DNA of 64,000 nucleotides from Chryseobacterium oncorhynchi. Its GTDB lineage: Bacteria; Bacteroidota; Bacteroidia; Flavobacteriales; Weeksellaceae. Both the position numbers and the translations under genes were made by a program. The DNA lies in NCBI RefSeq assembly GCF_002899895.1, contig NZ_PPEI02000002.1, positions 558,001-622,000 on the forward strand, in the 5' to 3' direction. The notes beneath the pieces were generated by a model, which was given only the letters and a program-made list of their open reading frames with translations, was not told the origin of the DNA and searched no databases. Within the stretch, counting starts at the first letter, position 1, and each line of letters starts with the position of its first letter. This document shows, one piece after another, positions 55,563-62,192 of the stretch.

Positions 55563-56375
55563 ATGAAACTAAAATTACTTTTAGGAGCGTTGATTTTTAC
55601 AGCGTTTACAGCTAAGGCACAAGTTCCAACCATCAATGAAAACTTCAATAACTTCACTGCCGGGAACACCACTTTCCCTCAGTTTGGATGGTCTGCAGTA
55701 GTAGCCCCTATGGTTGCCAATACGGCACCATTTCCTGTTCCGCCAAGAATGTTGGTTACCAATACTGCTAATAAAGCTGTTCAATCCTATTCTGGAACTA
55801 ATCCTTCAGATTCATCTTATTTGATATCTCCTCAGATCCAGGCTCCTGCGGGAGACAAAACATTAAAGTTTACGACTACATTAATAACTCCTTCTCCTGG
55901 CCCTGCAAACATTCAGATAGGACTGGCATCTAATCCAGCAGACATGTCAACCTTTGTTCCTGTAGGAGATCCCATTACGGTAACTACTATTGGAGCTATC
56001 CTGAATATAAGTGTTCCAATTCCTGCATCTACTTCATCTTATATCGTTTTTAAATTTACGCCTACAGCCATGCACGTAGCAGTACAAGTTGATGATGTAG
56101 TCTACGATACAACGGCTTCACTAGCAGTTAATGATAAGGCGTTTTCAAAAAATGAAGTTAGATTCGCTGTTAATGCAGACAATACATCTCTTGATTTTGT
56201 AGCGAAAAAAGATCCTAAAAACATTCAAATCTATTCTTCTGCAGGTCAGAAAGTAGCGGAAGGAAAATTGAACGGACAAAAATTTAATATCAATGGACTT
56301 CAGACTGGTGTTTACTTAATAGCTATCGAAACGGCTGAGGGAAAAACAATTCAATCGAAATTCATCAAAAAATAA
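55563..56375 (+). CDS. T9SS-sorted choice-of-anchor J-like secreted protein
   Basis: 270 residues: a signal peptide ending FTAKAQ, a beta-sandwich domain (NENFNNF..., SYLISPQIQAPAGDKTLKF) like the choice-of-anchor J fold, and a type A sorting tail (FSKNEVRFAVNADN...GVYLIAIETAEGKTIQSKFIKK). It lies divergent from the heme operon under a Fur-like repeat, so it is probably made under iron limitation. It may bind heme or a host protein, but no heme motif is visible. Confidence 0.85.
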   Translation: MKLKLLLGALIFTAFTAKAQVPTINENFNNFTAGNTTFPQFGWSAVVAPMVANTAPFPVPPRMLVTNTANKAVQSYSGTNPSDSSYLISPQIQAPAGDKTLKFTTTLITPSPGPANIQIGLASNPADMSTFVPVGDPITVTTIGAILNISVPIPASTSSYIVFKFTPTAMHVAVQVDDVVYDTTASLAVNDKAFSKNEVRFAVNADNTSLDFVAKKDPKNIQIYSSAGQKVAEGKLNGQKFNINGLQTGVYLIAIETAEGKTIQSKFIKK

Positions 56376-56401
56376 GGTTTATTAGACTATTATTTGCCTT
56401 T

Positions 56402-56438
56402 AATAAAGCCGAGAGGAGCATTCCTTTCGGCTTATTTA
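56402..56438 (+). terminator. Terminator after the choice-of-anchor J gene
   Basis: AAGCCGA and TCGGCTT arms with an inner AGGA/TCCT pairing, followed by a short T-rich tract. Confidence 0.7.
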
Positions 56439-56491
56439 TGCTTCATATCTCAGGATAATTCCAATAAAACACGATAAAAATCATGTTTTTA

Positions 56492-56539
56492 TTTAGAATG
56501 ATTAAAAATAATTATATATTTTTGTGGAATCATTCTAAA
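56492..56539 (+). promoter_or_regulatory. Fur-like inverted repeat of the HmuY-like T9SS gene
   Basis: The arms TTTAGAATGATT (56492-56503) and AATCATTCTAAA (56528-56539) mirror each other in all 12 bases, with 24 bp between. They enclose the -7 box TATTTTTG (56517-56524). Arm length, spacing and box position (25 bp after the left arm start) are identical to the copy at 55502-55549. Confidence 0.78.
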
Positions 56540-56562
56540 TAAGGATTTGAAAAAAATAAGTT

Positions 56563-57879
56563 ATGAGAACAAAATTACTTTTATCTTCTTTGCTTGCTCT
56601 TACTGTTCAACAAACAGTATTGGCGCAAACAGATGCTAACGGATATACAACAGCTAATCTGACTATGGGAAATAGCTACCAGAACCGTGTATTTTTTGAC
56701 TTTGCTTCAAATAATATCGTAGCAAAGCCGGCTAGCACATGGGATGTCGCTTTTTACAGAAACTCAATATATGCTTTTGGTTCAAGAATTAATGATGCCC
56801 TTGGTATTGAAGTATACACTGCATCTGTTAATATGGCTGACTGGGATAACATCAGCCTTAGCAATGAAGCATCTTGGGGAGAACCTCTTTATAACCCGGA
56901 TCAGACGACTGATTTAAGTCAGGGAGCTTTTGAACAAGGTCCTGTTACGGGTCCTAATCCTAATACTCCTTCAACAGGTTGGGGAGTGTATAATCCAAAT
57001 ACGCATCATATTGTTGGGAAAGCCATCTTTGTTTTAAAATACCCGTCAGACCAATATATCAAGTTTGCCATTGAAGATGCCTATGGAGGATATACTTTTA
57101 AGTATTCTAAGTGGAACGGTTCTTCTTGGGGCCCAACGGAGACGAGAACTGTGTCTAACGGAACAGATGATGCTTATTTCAACTATTTCTCTTTTACATC
57201 CGGAACAACAGTGCCTAATCAGGAACCATCCAGAAGCGCATGGAATCTGATGTTTACTAGATACTACACAGATTATCCTTATGTAGATCCACAAGGGAAT
57301 CCGCAAACAATGAAATACAAGATGGCAGGAGTTATTCAAAACTCGAATATTTCTGTAGCAAAAGTAAGACCTGAGGTGCAGGAAACAGCAACATCTAATA
57401 TTCCTGCAAATTCTGCATTCTCTACAAACATCACTACTATTGGTCACTCTTGGAAGCCTACAATGGGAGTTCATTCTGATGCTGTTTATTATGTAAAACA
57501 AGGATCAGATTATTACAGAATGTATTTTATTTCTAATGGAGGTACTCAGACCGGTAATATGTATTTTAAATACAAAAAAATCACAGCTACGCTGGGAATT
57601 ACTGAGGTAGGTAAAAAGGCATCTTTTGGAGTATACCCCAACCCTACTACCGCTGATAAAAGAGTTACAATTCTTTTTGATGTAAAGGAAAAAACAAATA
57701 ATAAAGGTAGTGTAGAAGTGTATGACCTTACAGGAAAAAAGGTACATTCTGCAGAGCTAAGCAATCAAGCCGGATTCTATAGACAGGATATGAATTTATC
57801 TCATCTTCCTTCAGGAAATTATCTGGTAAAAATTACTTACGGAGGCAATTCGGAGACGAAAAAGCTTATTGTAAAATAA
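56563..57879 (+). CDS. HmuY-like domain fused to a T9SS sorting domain
   Basis: 438 residues: a signal peptide ending VLAQ, a HmuY-like region with the paired strands STWDVAFYRNSIYAFGS (about 57) and RSAWNLMFTRYYTDYP (about 222), and a type A sorting domain from about 345 (FGVYPNPTTADKRVTI, then SGNYLVKITYGG, ending KLIVK). HmuY proteins are hemophores. The sorting tail would send this one through the type IX system to the surface or medium. Its Fur-like operator and position next to the hmu operon support heme capture. No heme ligand is confirmed by sequence. Confidence 0.83.
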   Translation: MRTKLLLSSLLALTVQQTVLAQTDANGYTTANLTMGNSYQNRVFFDFASNNIVAKPASTWDVAFYRNSIYAFGSRINDALGIEVYTASVNMADWDNISLSNEASWGEPLYNPDQTTDLSQGAFEQGPVTGPNPNTPSTGWGVYNPNTHHIVGKAIFVLKYPSDQYIKFAIEDAYGGYTFKYSKWNGSSWGPTETRTVSNGTDDAYFNYFSFTSGTTVPNQEPSRSAWNLMFTRYYTDYPYVDPQGNPQTMKYKMAGVIQNSNISVAKVRPEVQETATSNIPANSAFSTNITTIGHSWKPTMGVHSDAVYYVKQGSDYYRMYFISNGGTQTGNMYFKYKKITATLGITEVGKKASFGVYPNPTTADKRVTILFDVKEKTNNKGSVEVYDLTGKKVHSAELSNQAGFYRQDMNLSHLPSGNYLVKITYGGNSETKKLIVK

Positions 57880-57916
57880 AATATTTTATTTCTAATACTT
57901 TCTATTTTTTCTAATA

Positions 57917-57950
57917 AAAGGGCGATTTCAGAATATTGAAATCGCCTTTT
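57917..57950. terminator. Bidirectional terminator after the HmuY-T9SS gene
   Basis: The arms AAGGGCGATTTCA and TGAAATCGCCTTTT with a short loop lie between convergent genes. Confidence 0.82.
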
Positions 57951-57997
57951 GTATTTTATAGATTAAGAGAAACTTTGATAGTATTACGCTCTTTTTT

Positions 57998-58288
57998 CTA
58001 ATAGATCTTGAAACCTTTATAAACCTGAGCAGAACTTTCCATGATCTTGGAAGCATCCTTACGGAAATCAAGCAAATGATCCTGTCCGTTATGCCTGTTG
58101 TGATGTTCAATACTTTCCCAAAGCTCAATTAGGAAGAAAGTTCCTTTGTTGTCTTTATCCTCAACAAGGTCATACTGCAGGCAGCCTTCTTCTTTTCTGG
58201 TTTCTTTTACAAGATTCTGAAACAGCTCTACTGCTTCCATCAAATAATTTTCATTAAACTTAAAAAGTGCAATGATATGTAAATTCAT
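57998..58288 (-). CDS. Antibiotic biosynthesis monooxygenase-fold protein (YgiN-like)
   Basis: 96 residues of the ABM dimeric ferredoxin-like fold: a first strand LHIIALFKFN, then KEEGCLQYDLVED, then FFLIELWESIEHHNRH and HLLDF. YgiN-type members act as quinol monooxygenases. The same fold serves IsdG-type heme degraders, but the N-W-H heme-binding set of IsdG is not evident. The gene lies next to the heme locus but is convergent to it. Confidence 0.8.
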   Translation of the reverse strand: MNLHIIALFKFNENYLMEAVELFQNLVKETRKEEGCLQYDLVEDKDNKGTFFLIELWESIEHHNRHNGQDHLLDFRKDASKIMESSAQVYKGFKIY

Positions 58289-58376
58289 GTTTTAATATTT
58301 AGTGATGTAAAAGTAGAATATTTTCGAAGTCAAATATATTTTTATCTCCTTTATTTTTCAATGTCAATCAATATTT

Positions 58377-59264
58377 TTAGCTGAATACTGATTTATAAAT
58401 AGTTATAGAACTCATTACAATTACCAAAATTCCTATCACCAGAAACATTTTCTTCACAGGAAGCTTTGCCGTAAGCATAGCAGAAAAAGGCGCTGTAATA
58501 ATTCCACCGATTAATAGCCCAAGAATAATGTTCCAATGCTGAATTCCAAGGGTAAGAAAAAAGGTAATAGCAGCGGTAAGAGTCAGGATAAATTTGGCTA
58601 CTGTAGAACTGCCGACTGCAAATCTTGGCGTAAAGGCATTTTTTATCAATGTTCCTGTTACGAGCGGGCCCCATCCTCCTCCTGCAAAGGAATCTATGAA
58701 ACCTCCAATCACTCCAAGTCTGGTAAGATTTGTTTTTCTTTTAAGAGCTTTACTTTGCTTTTCTTTAAAAGCGTTGGATAGAATTTGAATTCCCAGATAT
58801 AGGGTATAAAATGCAATAATGGTCTTGGTAATCTTAGCGTAGTATTCTCCCAGATAAGTTAAACTTATAGCTCCAATCACAGCACCAATAACCGCCGGAA
58901 TAGCAAGTCTTTTTACCAGACTTTTACTTACATTTTTAAGTTTAATATGGCTTATACTTCCTGCTGCTGTTGTAAAACTTTCGGCAGAATGAATACTTGC
59001 ACTTACAATATGTGGTGGAATATTCAGTAACAAAAGTGTCGTTGTACAAATTACTCCATATCCCATTCCCATTGATCCGGCAACAATTTCGGCAAAAACA
59101 CCTACCAGAAGCATCCAATAAAAGATATAATTATCCTTGGCCAGAATATCGAAAAGCTCATCCAAATACCCCAATTCGTACATTGAAAAAAAAGTAATCA
59201 GCAAAAATGCAATGGTTACAAAAAGTACATTGAGCCTTATTTGAATTTTCCGTGAAATAACCAT
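58377..59264 (-). CDS. TauE/SafE-family sulfite exporter-like protein
   Basis: 295 residues with eight or nine membrane helices. The TauE repeat is visible as GSMGMGYGVICTTTLLLLN and later GFIDSFAGGGWGPLVTGTLI. The family exports sulfite, sulfoacetate or other sulfur anions. An Rrf2-type regulator gene is 213 bp upstream on the same strand, and such regulators often govern cysteine and sulfur metabolism, so sulfur handling is the likeliest role. A possible small coupled ORF ends just before its start. Confidence 0.85.
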   Translation of the reverse strand: MVISRKIQIRLNVLFVTIAFLLITFFSMYELGYLDELFDILAKDNYIFYWMLLVGVFAEIVAGSMGMGYGVICTTTLLLLNIPPHIVSASIHSAESFTTAAGSISHIKLKNVSKSLVKRLAIPAVIGAVIGAISLTYLGEYYAKITKTIIAFYTLYLGIQILSNAFKEKQSKALKRKTNLTRLGVIGGFIDSFAGGGWGPLVTGTLIKNAFTPRFAVGSSTVAKFILTLTAAITFFLTLGIQHWNIILGLLIGGIITAPFSAMLTAKLPVKKMFLVIGILVIVMSSITIYKSVFS

Positions 59265-59265
59265 G

Positions 59266-59388
59266 CTAAAAAATTGTTAGTTTAACTGCTTCTCTATTAT
59301 TACAGGCGTCTTTAGCCAGAACAGCAGTACCACTCCACCCCTTTCCTTTAGCCTGTTTCACAATATTTGTATCTTCGTTTGGAATCAT
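59266..59388 (-). CDS. Small ORF coupled to the TauE gene (40 codons)
   Basis: From ATG 59388, about 40 residues rich in Lys and Asn (MIPNEDTNIV start). Its stop lies one base before the TauE ATG, which suggests coupling. I do not recognise it. It may be a real short peptide or only a leader frame. Confidence 0.35.
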   Translation of the reverse strand: MIPNEDTNIVKQAKGKGWSGTAVLAKDACNNREAVKLTIF

Positions 59389-59433
59389 AGTTTGTTCATT
59401 TGAAGTTCTACAAATATCCAATAAAAATATTAT

Positions 59434-59450
59434 CCTACCAAATAAGTAGA
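59434..59450. promoter_or_regulatory. Candidate Rrf2 operator
   Basis: The inverted repeat CCTAC-caaataa-GTAG overlaps the putative -33 region of the TauE unit (on the minus strand, TTTG is followed about 20 bp later by GATATTTG). Assignment to the adjacent Rrf2 regulator is inference. Confidence 0.4.
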
Positions 59451-59476
59451 CTAACAATTCAAAAAAAAGGATCAGG

Positions 59477-59884
59477 TCAGTCGACCAGATCCATTAAAGT
59501 TTTTTTCTCAAGAATATTCAGTGAGGCATCCCGAACTTCGATCAACACGTCATGCAATCCGCAATGATCTTCATTACAGTCCTCACACTTTTCATAAAAG
59601 TTAAGGCTTACGCAGGGAAGCATTGCAATAGGGCCGTTTACAAGACGAATAATTTTCGCTAGTTTTACATTTTCAGGCTTTTCCTTTAAAAAATATCCTC
59701 CTCCTTTTCCTTTTTTACTGTCAAGAATTTCTGCTTTTTTCAGTTCAAGCAAAATATTTTCTAAAAACTTTAAAGGTATCTTTTTATGTTCCGCAATTTC
59801 GGAAATAAGAATTGGCCCTTCATTTCTCTTTTCTACAAGATATGAAAGTGCCTTAAACGCATATTGAGATTTTTTTGAAAGCAT
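59477..59884 (-). CDS. Rrf2-family regulator with a likely Fe-S cluster
   Basis: 136 residues from ATG 59884 (MLSKKSQYAFKAL), not from the upstream Met, because the -7 box lies between them. It has a winged helix with SEIAEHKKIPLKFLENILLELK, and GKGGGYFLKE in the wing. Four Cys in CVSLNFYEKCEDCNEDHC could bind a [2Fe-2S] cluster, as in IscR and CymR-like regulators. It probably senses cysteine or Fe-S status and controls the neighbouring TauE unit. Confidence 0.88.
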   Translation of the reverse strand: MLSKKSQYAFKALSYLVEKRNEGPILISEIAEHKKIPLKFLENILLELKKAEILDSKKGKGGGYFLKEKPENVKLAKIIRLVNGPIAMLPCVSLNFYEKCEDCNEDHCGLHDVLIEVRDASLNILEKKTLMDLVD

Positions 59885-59889
59885 CACAG

Positions 59890-59897
59890 CAAAAGTA
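59890..59897 (-). promoter_or_regulatory. -7 box TACTTTTG of the Rrf2 gene
   Basis: An exact TAnnTTTG match on the minus strand. Five bases separate it from the ATG at 59884, implying a leaderless or nearly leaderless mRNA. Confidence 0.6.
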
Positions 59898-59990
59898 AGA
59901 AAATTGTTTAATATGTTTAAGTGAAAAGGCAAAATTGCAAAAAAATGAACTGGTAAATTAACGTTTTCACCCTTTTATAGCCTCTTAGTT

Positions 59991-60022
59991 TTTGCCTTTT
60001 TGCTATTAAATCATTAAGTTTG
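59991..60022 (+). promoter_or_regulatory. Promoter of the DUF4268 gene
   Basis: TTTG (59991-59994), a 20-bp spacer and TAAGTTTG (60015-60022). The ATG follows after 5 bp, so this mRNA is also predicted to be leaderless. Confidence 0.75.
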
Positions 60023-60027
60023 CCTCT

Positions 60028-60456
60028 ATGTTCAGTAAACAAGAAGCACAGCAATTAAAAAAGGAGTTTTGGACAGCTTTCGGAAAATCATTCCCTAGAA
60101 AATGGCTCCTGTATGACACTAAAGTCAAGGATATGGCCTTTAAATTTTCCGCAGACAATAAAAAAGCAGAAGTTTCCCTTGATATCGAAATGAAAGATGA
60201 AATTTTCCGAAATGCTTATTATGAGAAAATATGGTCTCTGGAAGATATTTTAAAAGACTTTATCGGAGATTTCCAAAAAGATGAATTTTATACTCTTGAA
60301 AATGGAAAAGTAATCAGCAGAATCTGGATAGAGACGCATGGGGTTTCAGTTTTCAACAGAAACACATGGCAAGAAATTTTTGAATTCTTTGTTGACAAAA
60401 TGGACGGCTTTGAAAGATTCTATTACGAATATGAGGATTTTATAAAGGACATCTAA
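60028..60456 (+). CDS. DUF4268-domain protein
   Basis: 142 residues: QQLKKEFWTAFGKSFPRKWLLYDT, then RIWIETHGVSVFNRNTW, then FFVDKMDGFERFYYEYEDFIKD. This is a stand-alone DUF4268, a domain also found fused to nuclease-like regions in other proteins. The function is unknown. Its own promoter gives a leaderless transcript. Confidence 0.78.
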   Translation: MFSKQEAQQLKKEFWTAFGKSFPRKWLLYDTKVKDMAFKFSADNKKAEVSLDIEMKDEIFRNAYYEKIWSLEDILKDFIGDFQKDEFYTLENGKVISRIWIETHGVSVFNRNTWQEIFEFFVDKMDGFERFYYEYEDFIKDI

Positions 60457-60512
60457 TATACTTATGAAATAAATACCGTTTTACACTTTAGGTTAAGATA
60501 AAAAAGAAAACC

Positions 60513-60520
60513 TATCTTTG
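60513..60520 (+). promoter_or_regulatory. -7 box TATCTTTG
   Basis: An exact TAnnTTTG match 48 bp before the ATG at 60569; the -33 element is unclear. Confidence 0.4.
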
Positions 60521-60568
60521 TCTCCTACCACTTAAACTAATAGATGAAACTAAATAACATGATTAAAA

Positions 60569-61207
60569 ATGAGAAAAGTGTACAAAAACATTTTTGGGGA
60601 AGTCATCTCCAAAAGCAATGCCGTAAAGCTTAATGAATATCATCTGTACTATTATGATGGTGACTCTGATGTACTGAAAGAGATTGAATTTATCAATGAT
60701 GACAGTATATACAATATCAATTACTTCCTAGGTGACAGCGAAAATGAAGACGAAGTTATTAATTATCTGAAAGAAAAATCCGACTTCTTTGACATCGAAA
60801 AGAGAGAATCTGCTGACGGATTTATTATTTCCACCAATAAACTTTACTCTTTGTCTGTAGATGAAAAACCTCTGATTTCCAAGACTGTTTTTAAGACAGA
60901 TGATCCTGAAAACTTTATCTGTTCACAAGTTATTGATAATGAAACACAGGAGCCCCAACTTGAAAGAACAATAAAATGTTGGTACACTACGGATGAAAAC
61001 GGCGAAAAATATGCAGCCATAGAATGCAGCTATCAAGAAGATGGCAATCTGGAACTCGCCATTGATAAAACATCTGATCCTGATAACGAGCAAAACTGGG
61101 CACATTATGAATTTGAGACGTTTCAGAAACTTCAGGAACAACGCTCAACAGACCTAAGCTACTATAAAACAGCTGCATTACTTCCTAAGGAAGCTTACCA
61201 AAATTAG
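60569..61207 (+). CDS. Acidic soluble protein of unknown function
   Basis: 212 residues, strongly acidic, with a mixed alpha/beta pattern and no signal peptide. A central part reads ESADGFIISTNKLYSLSVDEKP, and the C-terminus WAHYEFETFQKLQEQ. I do not recognise a family. It lies between the DUF4268 gene and a DUF2314-ankyrin gene. Compact acidic proteins in such runs are often immunity-like, but I can show no toxin partner here. Confidence 0.65.
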   Translation: MRKVYKNIFGEVISKSNAVKLNEYHLYYYDGDSDVLKEIEFINDDSIYNINYFLGDSENEDEVINYLKEKSDFFDIEKRESADGFIISTNKLYSLSVDEKPLISKTVFKTDDPENFICSQVIDNETQEPQLERTIKCWYTTDENGEKYAAIECSYQEDGNLELAIDKTSDPDNEQNWAHYEFETFQKLQEQRSTDLSYYKTAALLPKEAYQN

Positions 61208-61260
61208 ACCTTAGAAGTACTATCTTAATTATTTACATCCAACACACCACAAACTAGTAT

Positions 61261-62076
61261 ATGGAAGAGAACCCAACTTTTTTTGCAGATGGAAATGATC
61301 CGGAAATGATCAAAGCCTTTAAAAAAGCACAGGAAACGTTTAAATATTTCTGGAGAGAACAATCTTGGGAATATAGAAGAATTATCCCCGGATTGAATGT
61401 TTCATGCGTAAAAGCAGCGTTTTCCGAAAAAGATGAAGCAGGAGAAACAATTGTTGAACATATGTGGATCAACGACATTAATTTTGATGGGGACACTGTA
61501 AAAGGCTACCTGATTAATGAGCCTAATGACCTTAAAAGTGTACAAGTTGGAGACTATTTTGAAATTCCTTTAACTGATATCAGTGACTGGCTTTTTGCGA
61601 TTACACCAAGTGTACAGAAACCTAAGGGGCTTTCTAAATTATTTTCTTCTTCCACAGAACCTCTTCCGAAAACCTACGGCGGATTCAGTATCCAAAAGAT
61701 GCGTTCAGATATGTCTAATGCGGAAAGAAAAGATCATGATAATGCATGGCAAATGGACTTCGGAGACTTTAATGATATTCTGGTCGTTAATAATCAGAAA
61801 GAAGAACCTGAAAACCTGATTGAACACCCGATGAGTAAAAACATGAAAGAAAAATTTGTCGAGTTTTTACAACAAAATCCTGATGATATTCAACATATAG
61901 ATGAAGATGGCCTCACTCTTCTTCATAAGGAAACGATTGCCGGAAATTTAACTACTGTAAAAGTTATTTTAGAGTCTGGAGCTGATAAAAATGTTCAATC
62001 AAAAGCTGGTAAAACAGCCTTGGATTATGCCAGACAACTGAAATGGGAACATATTATTCCAGTCCTGGAAAATTAA
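61261..62076 (+). CDS. DUF2314 / ankyrin repeat protein
   Basis: 271 residues. The N-terminal half resembles DUF2314 (YegJ-like): DPEMIKAFKKAQETFKYFW, then EHMWINDINFDGDTVKGYLI, then GDYFEIPLTDISDWLF. After a linker, the C-terminal 85 residues contain ankyrin repeats (DEDGLTLLHKETIAGNLTTV, SKAGKTALDYARQLKW). It has no signal peptide. The gene starts 53 bp after the preceding unknown gene. Ankyrin repeats suggest protein binding; the target is unknown. Confidence 0.78.
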   Translation: MEENPTFFADGNDPEMIKAFKKAQETFKYFWREQSWEYRRIIPGLNVSCVKAAFSEKDEAGETIVEHMWINDINFDGDTVKGYLINEPNDLKSVQVGDYFEIPLTDISDWLFAITPSVQKPKGLSKLFSSSTEPLPKTYGGFSIQKMRSDMSNAERKDHDNAWQMDFGDFNDILVVNNQKEEPENLIEHPMSKNMKEKFVEFLQQNPDDIQHIDEDGLTLLHKETIAGNLTTVKVILESGADKNVQSKAGKTALDYARQLKWEHIIPVLEN

Positions 62077-62101
62077 GATACAAGACTTTAACGTCAAATA
62101 A

Positions 62102-62139
62102 AAATAGGCTGCATTCATTCACGAAGCAGCCTATTTTTA
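62102..62139 (+). terminator. Terminator after the DUF2314-ankyrin gene
   Basis: The stem AAATAGGCTGC / GCAGCCTATTT with a 12-nt loop and a T-run. Confidence 0.8.
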
Positions 62140-62160
62140 TCATTATTTTCTGAAATAAAA

Positions 62161-62185
62161 AAAGAGAAGCATTTTGCTTCTCTTT
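62161..62185 (-). terminator. Terminator of gldG
   Basis: The stem AAAGAGAAGCA / TGCTTCTCTTT has a 3-nt loop, with a T-run on the minus strand. Confidence 0.8.
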
Positions 62186-62192
62186 CTATTTT

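Noticed and set aside
57046-57501. 151-codon ORF antisense to the HmuY-T9SS gene
   Set aside because: Arg/Cys-rich shadow of a real gene; no family features.
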